NCBI GenBank assembly: GCA_004293165.1
Contig: RDYL01000010.1
Span: forward strand, 1 to 64,000
Length of the DNA: 64,000 nucleotides
Source: Flavobacteriia bacterium
Lineage (GTDB): Bacteria > Bacteroidota > Bacteroidia > Flavobacteriales > Flavobacteriaceae
Reading direction: 5' to 3'
Shown here: in pieces, positions 17,247 through 24,387 of the stretch
Layout of the letters: every line of letters begins with the position of its first letter
How positions within the stretch are numbered: position 1 is the stretch's first letter
Program-made: the position numbers and the translations under genes
The notes under the pieces: model-generated
Told to the model about the DNA's origin: nothing
Databases searched by the model: none
What the model saw: the letters and a program-made list of their open reading frames with translations, nothing else

Positions 17247-17354
17247 TTACTTCTTCTTATTCATCTTACGCCACAACCAAATAAAGCCAATTACAAAATG
17301 TGCTAAAATAATTGTTGCTACTGCATAAAGGAAAGCATTTGAATCTGTTCTCAT
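17247..17354 (-). CDS. Small membrane protein, 35 residues
   Basis: A short frame with an ATG at 17352-17354 and a TAA at 17247-17249. The peptide has a polar N terminus (MRTDSNAF), one hydrophobic helix (about 8-28, ending FIWLWRK) and a basic tail MNKKK. That is a credible single-span membrane peptide with positive-inside topology. It is convergent with the TonB-like gene and ends 1 nt from that gene's stop. My recollection is that similar short peptides occur in other flavobacteria, but I cannot check conservation here. Function unknown. Confidence 0.6.
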   Translation of the reverse strand: MRTDSNAFLYAVATIILAHFVIGFIWLWRKMNKKK

Positions 17355-17484
17355 GTTTTTTTATGACAAATTTAGTGGTTTTATTAGTTTCTTTCTGTCT
17401 TATTTGTTACACAAAGTTACATGAAAAAACCTTTGCATCTTTGCGAGCAGAAAATAAAAAACTACTTTTGCAAAAAACATTTTC

Positions 17485-18615
17485 ATGCGCCATTATATCT
17501 TTTTAGTTGTTTTATTTTTAGGATTTATCCAATGTAAAGAATCGGAAAACTCAACAAGTCTTTCTAATTCAGTCCAAAACTATATTCAACATGCGGAAGG
17601 ATTTTCTATTGAAAAATACGATGGCTTTTCGGTTGTAAAAGTTTCTAACGCTTATCCTGAAGCTAAAGATGATTATACATATATACTTCATAAAAAAGGT
17701 GTTCAAATTCCAGATAGCTTACAACAATTTACTTCGATTGAAGTTCCAATTAAAAAAGTAATCGTTACTTCAACAACTCATATTCCAGCTTTAGAATCAT
17801 TAGGAGTAGAAAATACTTTAATTGGTTTTCCAACCACACAATATATTTCTTCTGAAAAAACAAGAGCAATAATCGATGCTGGAAAAGTGAGGGATTTAGG
17901 TTCCAATCAAGGATTAAATACAGAAGTTATTTTAGACATTCAACCTGATGTAATCGTAGGATTTAGTGTGGATGGCGATTTAAAAACCTACAAAAACTTA
18001 GAAAAAAACAGTCAGAAAATAATCTTTAACGGCGATTGGACCGAAAAAACACCTTTGGGAAAAGCCGAATGGATTAAGTTTTTTGGTGCTTTATATGATT
18101 TAGACGAAAAGGCGACAGAAATCTTTAATTCGATTGAGAAAGAATACAATTCGGTAATAGCATTAGCTAAAAACACTAAAACCCAACCTACGATTTTTGC
18201 AGGAGCTATTTACGAAGACCAATGGTTTTTACCGCAAGGCGATAGTTGGGCAGCCTATTTCTTAAAAGAAGGCAACGGAAATTATTTGTGGAAAGATTCT
18301 AAAGGAACCGGAAGTTTAGCTTTGTCCTTCGAAAGTGTTTTAGACAAAGCAAAAGACGCTGATTTTTGGATTGGTCCAGGACAATTTACTTCGATACAAG
18401 AAATTTTAGATAACAACCCAAATTACATTCATTTCAAAGCAGTTAAGAACAAAAAAGTGTATTCGTTTAGTACTAAAAAAGGCAAAACAGGTGGCGTAAT
18501 TTATTACGAATTAGCGCAAAATAGACCTGATTTAGTTTTAAAAGATATTGTAAAGATTTTACACCCTGAAGTGTTGCCAAATCATGAATTGTTCTTTTTT
18601 GAAAAGTTAAAGTAA
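17485..18615 (+). CDS. btuF: ABC transporter substrate-binding lipoprotein, BtuF-like
   Basis: A 376-residue lipoprotein with lipobox LGFIQC (Cys17). It has the two-lobed helical-backbone fold of class III binding proteins: VIVTSTTHIPALESLGVENTLIGFP in the first lobe, then VILDIQPDVIVGFS, and a C-terminal lobe with ADFWIGPG and KNKKVYSFS. Such proteins bind B12 or iron-siderophores in the periplasm. The neighbouring cobalamin riboswitch and receptor, plus permease and ATPase genes downstream, favour a corrinoid. Iron-chelate binding cannot be excluded from sequence alone. Confidence 0.88.
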   Translation: MRHYIFLVVLFLGFIQCKESENSTSLSNSVQNYIQHAEGFSIEKYDGFSVVKVSNAYPEAKDDYTYILHKKGVQIPDSLQQFTSIEVPIKKVIVTSTTHIPALESLGVENTLIGFPTTQYISSEKTRAIIDAGKVRDLGSNQGLNTEVILDIQPDVIVGFSVDGDLKTYKNLEKNSQKIIFNGDWTEKTPLGKAEWIKFFGALYDLDEKATEIFNSIEKEYNSVIALAKNTKTQPTIFAGAIYEDQWFLPQGDSWAAYFLKEGNGNYLWKDSKGTGSLALSFESVLDKAKDADFWIGPGQFTSIQEILDNNPNYIHFKAVKNKKVYSFSTKKGKTGGVIYYELAQNRPDLVLKDIVKILHPEVLPNHELFFFEKLK

Positions 18616-18637
18616 AATTGAAACCTAGCTTCAAATT

Positions 18638-18775
18638 GAAACACATAGTCACATAGCTCAACTTTATGTCGATTTTAGGCGTTTCACTTTACATAGTCAA
18701 CATAGCTATGTGGTAATGAAATAGCTTTAACAGTAATTTACTTTAATTTTTTCTATGTGCCTATGTGTTTAAAAT
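18638..18775 (+). repeat. CACATAG/CTATGTG dispersed element, copy B
   Basis: A cluster of CACATAG and CTATGTG motifs fills the btuF-btuC gap. The core 18682-18775 aligns with copy A over its full length (left end TTTACATAGTCAACATAG, right end CTATGTGCCTATGTGTTTA). A further ACACATAGTCACATAG piece at 18640-18656 looks like an extra left end. The element could fold into a long imperfect hairpin in the mRNA between btuF and btuC. Confidence 0.7.
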
Positions 18776-18809
18776 CCCAAAAAACGTAATTTAGCCAAAA
18801 ATTCAGCGC

Positions 18810-19835
18810 ATGCCATTAACCAAAAAACAAAACCTTCTTTTTATACTCTTGCTTGTAGCAATGGTGTTTTTGTTTTTGGTTAATATTAGCTTAGGTTCCG
18901 TTTCTATTCCTTTGAAAGAAGTGGTTAACGGACTTTTATCGCAAGAAATGAGTAAGAAAAGTTGGGAAATTATTCTGTGGAATTTCCGCTTTCCAAAAGC
19001 CATAACAGCTATTTTAGTTGGAATTGGACTTTCAATGAGTGGTTTATTAATGCAAACGTTGTTTAGAAATCCATTAGCTGGACCTTATGTTTTAGGATTG
19101 AGTTCTGGAGCAAGTTTAGGAGTGGCTTTTATCATTTTAGGAACAGGCTTTTTACCTACTTTTCTTTCTACTTTCTTTTTATCGAATTACGGATTGATTT
19201 TAGCATCAAGTTTAGGTAGCTTTTTAGTTTTTATGGCCGTTTTAATAATTTCACAAAAGCTGAAAGACACCATGGCCATTTTAATTGTAGGATTAATGTT
19301 TGGAAGTTTTACCAGCGCGATTGTTTCAGTTTTGTCGTATTTTACTTCGGCTGAAAAATTACAGAAATTCACTTTTTGGTCGATGGGAAGTATTTCAAAT
19401 TTATCTTGGAATGAAATTTCACTTTTATCTGTTTTTGTTTTCATTGGAATAGTTATTAGCTTTATGGTTATAAAACCTTTAAACGCATTACTTTTAGGAG
19501 AAAAATACGCTCAAAGTATAGGAATCAACTATAAAAAAACCCGTTTTTTAATTATTATAGCAACCAGTATTTTAGCAGGAAGCATCACCGCATTTGCAGG
19601 TCCGATTGCTTTTATTGGGTTGGCGGTTCCACATATGGCGAAATTGTTGTTTCAAACGAGTAATCATTTTGTGTTGTTTTGGAGTACGCTTCTGCTTGGT
19701 GCGATTGCTATGTTATGTTGCGATACGATTGCTCAAGTTCCAGGAAATGATATTACATTACCAATAAACGCAATAACATCAGTAATTGGAGCACCTGTGG
19801 TGATTTGGTTATTAGTTAGAAAGAAACGTTTTTAA
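18810..19835 (+). CDS. btuC: FecCD/BtuC-family ABC transporter permease
   Basis: Inner-membrane permease of 341 residues with about nine or ten hydrophobic helices. Family motifs include FRFPKAITAILVGIGLSMSGLLMQTLFRNPLAGPYVLGLSSGA (residues about 53-95) and the late FAGPIAFIGLAVPHMAKLL, the loop that contacts the ATPase. This is the BtuC/FecD/FhuB family for B12 and iron-siderophores. It follows btuF on the same strand after a 194-nt gap filled by a repeat element. Context supports cobalamin. Confidence 0.9.
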   Translation: MPLTKKQNLLFILLLVAMVFLFLVNISLGSVSIPLKEVVNGLLSQEMSKKSWEIILWNFRFPKAITAILVGIGLSMSGLLMQTLFRNPLAGPYVLGLSSGASLGVAFIILGTGFLPTFLSTFFLSNYGLILASSLGSFLVFMAVLIISQKLKDTMAILIVGLMFGSFTSAIVSVLSYFTSAEKLQKFTFWSMGSISNLSWNEISLLSVFVFIGIVISFMVIKPLNALLLGEKYAQSIGINYKKTRFLIIIATSILAGSITAFAGPIAFIGLAVPHMAKLLFQTSNHFVLFWSTLLLGAIAMLCCDTIAQVPGNDITLPINAITSVIGAPVVIWLLVRKKRF

Positions 19836-19852
19836 ATTAAAACAAAAAAAAT

Positions 19853-19961
19853 AAAACCACATAGATACATAGGTATATTTTATGTTGAGATTATTATAGA
19901 AAACTTGTTTTTACAGATAGAGTAAATGAAATAATTTTAATCTATGTTTAAATGTGGTAAA
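19853..19961 (+). repeat. CACATAG/CTATGTG element, copy C
   Basis: Left end AAAACCACATAGATACATAG at 19853-19872 and an inward-facing CTATGTTTAAATGTGGTAAA at 19942-19961, with AT-rich sequence between. It lies immediately upstream of the GxxExxY gene, whose ATG is 12 nt further on. Confidence 0.6.
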
Positions 19962-19972
19962 TTAAAAAAAAT

Positions 19973-20383
19973 ATGACACAGAAATATTTAGACGAACTCA
20001 CATTTAAAGTTATTGGAGCGGCTATTGAAGTACATAAAAACATGGGAAGTGGATTATTAGAAAGTGTTTATCAACAATGTATTATAGAGGAATTAACCAA
20101 TAGAAATATAAATTTTGTTTCCGAATTTAAAGTTCCTGTAGTTTATAAAGGAAAAGAACTTGATATTGAATTCCGTTGTGATTTATTCGTTGAAAATTGC
20201 TTAATAGTCGAGTTAAAGTCTGTTTCTGAAATAAAACCAATTCATGATGCTCAAGTTTTAAATTATATGAACTTATTAAAAGTCCCAAAAGGAATTATAA
20301 TTAACTTTAATTGTTTCAATATATTCCGAGAAGGTCAAAAAACTTTTGTAAACGAATATTTTAAAAAATTAGAAAAAGAATAA
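19973..20383 (+). CDS. GxxExxY protein, PD-(D/E)XK nuclease-like
   Basis: A 136-residue protein of the GxxExxY family. The name motif GSGLLESVY is at about residues 24-32, preceded by GAAIEVHKNMG. The core of a PD-(D/E)XK-type site is visible: an aspartate in FRCDLFV, then the VELKSV motif. The family is placed in the PD-(D/E)XK_3 group, but its activity and biological role are not established. It interrupts the btuC-btuD gene pair, is flanked by inverted CACATAG-type ends, and its 3' end has been tandemly duplicated. All this marks it as an insertion rather than part of B12 transport. Confidence 0.9.
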   Translation: MTQKYLDELTFKVIGAAIEVHKNMGSGLLESVYQQCIIEELTNRNINFVSEFKVPVVYKGKELDIEFRCDLFVENCLIVELKSVSEIKPIHDAQVLNYMNLLKVPKGIIINFNCFNIFREGQKTFVNEYFKKLEKE

Positions 20384-20549
20384 AACTATACAAAACTTTA
20401 GTTTCTAGATAAAACTCTTAAAAAAATCAATGTTTCTATGTGGTAAAACCTATTTCAAAAGTTTGAAAAAGAATAAAACTATACAAAACTTTAGTTTCTA
20501 AATAAAACTCTCTAAAAAAAACTATGTTTCTATGTGGTAAAACCTATTT
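20372..20549 (+). repeat. Tandem duplication of the GxxExxY gene tail and flank
   Basis: Two near-identical copies of about 84 nt, 20372-20455 and 20465-20549, period 93. Each begins at GAAAAAGAATAA, the last codons and stop of the GxxExxY gene, and ends at CTATGTGGTAAAACCTATTT. Only a few differences are seen. Upstream of the second copy, the bases still read as FQKFEKE and stop, matching the FKKLEKE end of the gene. Confidence 0.9.
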
Positions 20550-20561
20550 TTGTATTTCATA

Positions 20562-21347
20562 ATGACCCAACAAAATTTCACCATACAAACCAAAAACCTT
20601 TCGATTGGCTACAAAACCAAATCGGAAACAATTACTATTGCTCAAAACATCAATCTTGGTTTAGAAAAAGGCAAATTAATTGCTTTAATAGGTGAAAACG
20701 GAATTGGGAAATCTACTTTATTAAAAACATTAACGGGAATTATTCCTCCTTTACAAGGCGAAGTTTCTTTACTCCATAAATCGCTTCAAAGTTACAAACC
20801 ACTTGATTTAGCACAAGAATTAAGCATCGTATTAACTGAAAAATTGCCACCAAGTAATTTAACTATCTATGAAATTGTTGCCTTAGGAAGACAACCATAC
20901 ACCAATTGGTTAGGTTCTTTGTCACAAGAAGACACAATCAAAATTGAAGAAGCTATTTCGCTTACAGAAATCCAACATTTAATTCATAAAAAACACGACG
21001 AAATTAGCGATGGTCAGTTGCAAATTGCTTTGATTGCGCGCGCTTTGGCTCAAGATACTTCCGTAATTATTTTAGACGAACCTACAACACATTTAGATTT
21101 AGTACACAAAGCAACTTTATTGAAATTATTACAAAAACTAACCCACGAAACAGGCAAAACCATCCTCTACTCTACACATGACATCGATTTAGCGATTCAA
21201 ATGAGTGATGAAATGATTGTATTTACACCAACTCAAATAGTTCAAAACCAACCTTGTAATTTGATTCAAACTGGGATTTTCAATACGTTATTTGATAACG
21301 AACATTTGACTTTTGATGCAACTATAGGTAAGTTTAAAATCAAATAA
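20562..21347 (+). CDS. btuD: ABC transporter ATP-binding protein, BtuD-like
   Basis: Cytoplasmic ATPase of 261 residues that pairs with the FecCD-type permease. It has Walker A GENGIGKST, the signature ISDGQLQIALIARALAQD (a slightly unusual SDGQ in place of SGGQ), Walker B VIILDEPTTHLD and a switch histidine in YSTHD. I start it at ATG 20562; an upstream in-frame TTG at 20550 falls in the repeat. It was probably adjacent to btuC before the GxxExxY insertion. It ends 1 nt from the end of the convergent rluE gene. Confidence 0.9.
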   Translation: MTQQNFTIQTKNLSIGYKTKSETITIAQNINLGLEKGKLIALIGENGIGKSTLLKTLTGIIPPLQGEVSLLHKSLQSYKPLDLAQELSIVLTEKLPPSNLTIYEIVALGRQPYTNWLGSLSQEDTIKIEEAISLTEIQHLIHKKHDEISDGQLQIALIARALAQDTSVIILDEPTTHLDLVHKATLLKLLQKLTHETGKTILYSTHDIDLAIQMSDEMIVFTPTQIVQNQPCNLIQTGIFNTLFDNEHLTFDATIGKFKIK

Positions 21348-21348
21348 A

Positions 21349-21915
21349 TTACAAATCAAAACCACTAACTTCGAGAACTTCACCAGCCTTTAAATCATTC
21401 AAATGAATGTTTCCCACACGAACTCGAACCAATCGTAAGGTAGGAAAACCAACAGCTGATGTCATTTTACGCACTTGACGAAATTTTCCTTCTGTTAAAG
21501 TTATCGAAACCCAAGAAGTTGGCCCGTGACGCTCATCTCGAATCTTTTTGGCACGTTCGCCTAAATTAGGAATCGTTTCCAAAATAGATGCTTTACATTT
21601 TTTGGTAATGTATTTTTTTCCATGAAAACCAATTTCTACACCATTTCTAAGTAGTTCAACGGCTTCTTCGGTTACAATTCCATCCACTTGAGCGTAATAT
21701 TCTTTTTCTACTTTTTTACTTCGGACGATTTCGCTCATCATGCCATCGGTTGTTAACAGAAGTAAACCTTCAGAATCTTCATCTAAACGACCAATTGCCA
21801 TGGTATTTTCCGGAAAATCATACAATTCTCCAAGTAATTTTTTAGGTCTTTTTAGTTCATAAATAAACTGCGACAAATAGCCATAAGGCTTATGAATAAG
21901 GAAATGATGATGCAT
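21349..21915 (-). CDS. rluE: 23S rRNA pseudouridine synthase, RluE type
   Basis: RsuA-family pseudouridine synthase acting on large-subunit rRNA. The catalytic aspartate is in GRLDEDSEGLLLL. GPTSWVSITLTEGKFRQVRKMTSAVGFPTLRLVR is the standard C-terminal signature. There is no N-terminal S4 domain, as in RluE rather than RsuA or RluB. I start it at ATG 21915 (188 residues, MHHHFLIHKPYGYLSQF). The frame continues to 21948, but a TATTTTTG promoter box at 21931-21938 lies inside that extension, so the shorter start is better. Confidence 0.9.
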   Translation of the reverse strand: MHHHFLIHKPYGYLSQFIYELKRPKKLLGELYDFPENTMAIGRLDEDSEGLLLLTTDGMMSEIVRSKKVEKEYYAQVDGIVTEEAVELLRNGVEIGFHGKKYITKKCKASILETIPNLGERAKKIRDERHGPTSWVSITLTEGKFRQVRKMTSAVGFPTLRLVRVRVGNIHLNDLKAGEVLEVSGFDL

Positions 21916-21930
21916 GCTAAATATTTGTTG

Positions 21931-21938
21931 CAAAAATA
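21931..21938 (-). promoter_or_regulatory. -7 promoter box before rluE
   Basis: TATTTTTG on the minus strand (TAnnTTTG consensus), 15 nt upstream of the chosen ATG. No clear -33 TTG is found. Confidence 0.45.
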
Positions 21939-21996
21939 CATTTTTCAAATTTGAAGTTTGATTTAATTCCGTATTTTTACATTTTACAATTCATTT

Positions 21997-23385
21997 ATGC
22001 CAGAATCAATGCTTATTTTAGTTACGTTTATTGTTGCACTTGCCATAGGAATTTTCCTTGGAAAGATGCTTTTTACTGCCCAATCACAATCCGAAAAATC
22101 AGGTTTAGAAGAACGAATTAATGGTTTTTTAGGTCAAATAGAACAATTAAAAATCCAGTTTCAAACCGAGCGAAATCAGTTTGAAAAATCGCTTTTACAA
22201 CTTAGTTCTGAAAAAGAAAACCTTCAAAAAGAAAAAGAATCGTTAGCCATTCATTTAGCCAAAAAAGAAAATGATTTCGATAATCTTTTAGAACGTAATA
22301 AAGAACAAAAGCAAGAAGTGGAGCAACTTCAAGATAAATTTACCAAAGAATTTGAAAATTTGGCTAATAAAATCTTGGAAGAAAAAACGGTGAAATTCAC
22401 CGAGCAAAACAAAGAGAATCTTAAAAATATTTTATCTCCTCTACAAGACAGAATTCAACTTTTTGAAAAGAAAGTCGAAGACACGCACAAAGAAAGCATT
22501 GATTATCATGCTGCTTTACGTCAGCAAATATTGGGACTTCGTGAAATGAACGAACAAATGAGTAAAGAAACCATCAATTTAACCAAAGCGCTAAAAGGCG
22601 ATAGCAAAATGCAAGGAAATTGGGGTGAATTGGTCTTGGAACGTGTTTTAGAAAAATCGGGATTAGAAAAAGATAGAGAATATTTCGTTCAACAAAGTCA
22701 CACTACTGAAGACGGAAATAGAGTTTTTCCAGATGTTATCATCAATCTTCCTGATGGCAAGAAAATGATTATCGATTCAAAAGTAACGCTTACGGCTTAT
22801 GAACGTTTCATCAATGAAGAAGATGACAGCTTGAAAAATCAGCATTTAAAAGAACATGTAGTTTCTATTAATCGTCATGTGGAACAATTGGGTAACAAAA
22901 ATTATCAGGATTTATACCAAATGGAAAGTCCCGATTTTGTATTGTTGTTTATCCCTATTGAATCCGCTTTTGCTGTAGCGTTGAATGAAGATACAACCTT
23001 GTACAACAAAGCCTTTGAGAAGAATATTGTGATTGTGACGCCTTCTACCCTTTTGGCAACATTACGCACGATTGATAGCATGTGGACGAATCAAAAACAA
23101 CAAGAAAATGCCATTGAAATTGCGCGTCAGGCTGGTGCATTGTATGATAAATTTGAAGGTTTTGTTGCCGATTTAATTAAAATTGGCAAGAAAATGGATG
23201 AAGCCAAGATAGAATACGGAAACGCTATGAACAAATTGGTTGATGGTAAAGGAAATTTGGTAAACAGTGTTGAAAAATTGAAAAAAATGGGAGCCAAAGC
23301 TAAAAAATCACTTCCAGAAGCTGTTTTAAAAAGAGCTGAAGAATCTGGCGAAATTGCGTTACTTTCTAAAAACGAAAACGACTAA
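21997..23385 (+). CDS. rmuC: DNA recombination protein RmuC
   Basis: A 462-residue protein with an N-terminal membrane helix (about 5-22), a long coiled coil (about 28-200) and the RmuC nuclease-like domain. The domain contains KMQGNWGELVLERVLEKSGL, then IDSKVTLTAYERF, and later YDKFEGFVADLIKIGKKMDEA. The PD-(D/E)XK-like core reads FPDVIINLPDGKKMIIDSKV. RmuC limits inversions at short inverted repeats in E. coli; its biochemistry is poorly known. It starts a three-gene forward run with the genes at 23394 and 23751. Confidence 0.93.
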   Translation: MPESMLILVTFIVALAIGIFLGKMLFTAQSQSEKSGLEERINGFLGQIEQLKIQFQTERNQFEKSLLQLSSEKENLQKEKESLAIHLAKKENDFDNLLERNKEQKQEVEQLQDKFTKEFENLANKILEEKTVKFTEQNKENLKNILSPLQDRIQLFEKKVEDTHKESIDYHAALRQQILGLREMNEQMSKETINLTKALKGDSKMQGNWGELVLERVLEKSGLEKDREYFVQQSHTTEDGNRVFPDVIINLPDGKKMIIDSKVTLTAYERFINEEDDSLKNQHLKEHVVSINRHVEQLGNKNYQDLYQMESPDFVLLFIPIESAFAVALNEDTTLYNKAFEKNIVIVTPSTLLATLRTIDSMWTNQKQQENAIEIARQAGALYDKFEGFVADLIKIGKKMDEAKIEYGNAMNKLVDGKGNLVNSVEKLKKMGAKAKKSLPEAVLKRAEESGEIALLSKNEND

Positions 23386-23393
23386 AAAAAACT

Positions 23394-23744
23394 ATGTTTC
23401 GAAAAATATTGCTTTACATCGCCTTATCACTTACTTTAATCTCAGTGATTTATTTTTCCTTTATTTACTACATTCCTTACAGCGAAGGGGTACGTTCTGG
23501 GGAATTAATCAAAATTAGTCACAAAGGATTTATTGTGAAAACTTGGGAAGGCGAATTGAGTCAAGGAATATCAGGAGCTCAAATCTTTACATTTTCAGTA
23601 ATGGAAAATGAAGATGTAGTAATAGCAGAAATGAAAAAATGGCAGGGCAAAAAAGTTACTTTAGAATTTGAAGAACGCTATAAAACTTTCTTTTGGTGGG
23701 GCGACACTCGCTATTTTATTACCAAAGTTACTCTAGAAAATTAA
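23394..23744 (+). CDS. Small membrane-anchored protein, unknown
   Basis: A 116-residue protein with one N-terminal hydrophobic helix (about 6-26, IALSLTLISVIYFSFIYYI) and a soluble domain of beta strands (GFIVKTWEGELSQG, then FTFSVMENEDVV and KKVTLEFEERY). Flavobacterial homologues are, from memory, sometimes labelled 6-phosphogluconate dehydrogenase; nothing in this sequence supports that label, as there is no Rossmann motif. It lies 8 nt after rmuC and 6 nt before the thioesterase, so it is likely part of an operon. Confidence 0.8.
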   Translation: MFRKILLYIALSLTLISVIYFSFIYYIPYSEGVRSGELIKISHKGFIVKTWEGELSQGISGAQIFTFSVMENEDVVIAEMKKWQGKKVTLEFEERYKTFFWWGDTRYFITKVTLEN

Positions 23745-23750
23745 ACATAT

Positions 23751-24311
23751 ATGGAAACCGTAAATACAGTTGAAGCATCAAAAATTACCTTGTCGGAATT
23801 AATGTTACCCTCGCATTCTAATTTTAGTGGTAAAATTCATGGTGGCTATTTACTAAAATTAATGGACCAAATTGCTTTTGCATGTGCTTCAAAATACTCG
23901 GGTTGCTATTGTGTAACTGCATCTGTGGACACAGTTGATTTTTTAAATCCTGTTGAAATTGGCGAATTAGTCATTCTGAAAGCATCAGTTAATTACGTTG
24001 GAAAAACTTCAATGATTGTTGGTATTCGAGTTACATCAGAACACATTCAAACTGGAATAAAAAAACATTGTAATTCGAGTTATTTTACTATGGTTGCCAA
24101 AGATGAAAACGGAAATAATGTAAAAGTTCCTCGTTTAATTTTATCCAACATGAATGAAGTTAGACGATTTTACGATGGAGTCAATCGAATAAATAATAAA
24201 AAAAAGCATAAAGAATTAGAAATTAACTTTGATTATAAATCGGCTCAATCATTAGAAAACCTTAAAAATTATAATGTTGAAATTTCTGAAAACCTGATTA
24301 ACAATATATAA
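23751..24311 (+). CDS. Acyl-CoA thioesterase, hotdog fold
   Basis: A 186-residue hotdog-fold thioesterase of the YciA/BFIT type that hydrolyses acyl-CoA. The conserved FSGKIHGGYLLKLMDQIAF segment (about 24-42) carries the active-site Asp on the hotdog helix. It is followed by VTASVDTVDFLNPVEIGELV and VNYVGKTSMIVGIRV. The last 40 residues extend past the core and are Asn/Lys-rich. It closes the short run with rmuC. Chain-length preference cannot be read from sequence. Confidence 0.9.
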   Translation: METVNTVEASKITLSELMLPSHSNFSGKIHGGYLLKLMDQIAFACASKYSGCYCVTASVDTVDFLNPVEIGELVILKASVNYVGKTSMIVGIRVTSEHIQTGIKKHCNSSYFTMVAKDENGNNVKVPRLILSNMNEVRRFYDGVNRINNKKKHKELEINFDYKSAQSLENLKNYNVEISENLINNI

Positions 24312-24327
24312 CGTTCTGAAAAATATA

Positions 24328-24356
24328 TTGTCATTTTAAAAAAAAAGTTATATTTG
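24328..24356 (+). promoter_or_regulatory. Promoter for the cytochrome and FG-GAP gene pair
   Basis: TTG (24328-24330), 18 nt, then TATATTTG (24349-24356): a good Bacteroidota promoter match, 31 nt before the ATG at 24388. Confidence 0.65.
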
Positions 24357-24387
24357 TCATACTATAAACAAATAAACCCCTAATAAT

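Noticed and set aside
17312..17506. A 64-residue plus-strand frame upstream of btuF
   Set aside because: It overlaps the small minus-strand membrane gene and the start of btuF, and has no recognisable feature.
20372..20549. Tandem copies as a possible CRISPR or replication iteron array
   Set aside because: There are only two copies, one of which contains the end of a gene; no replication gene is near.
23394..23744. Label of 6-phosphogluconate dehydrogenase for the 116-residue protein
   Set aside because: There is a membrane anchor and no nucleotide-binding motif; it is far too short.
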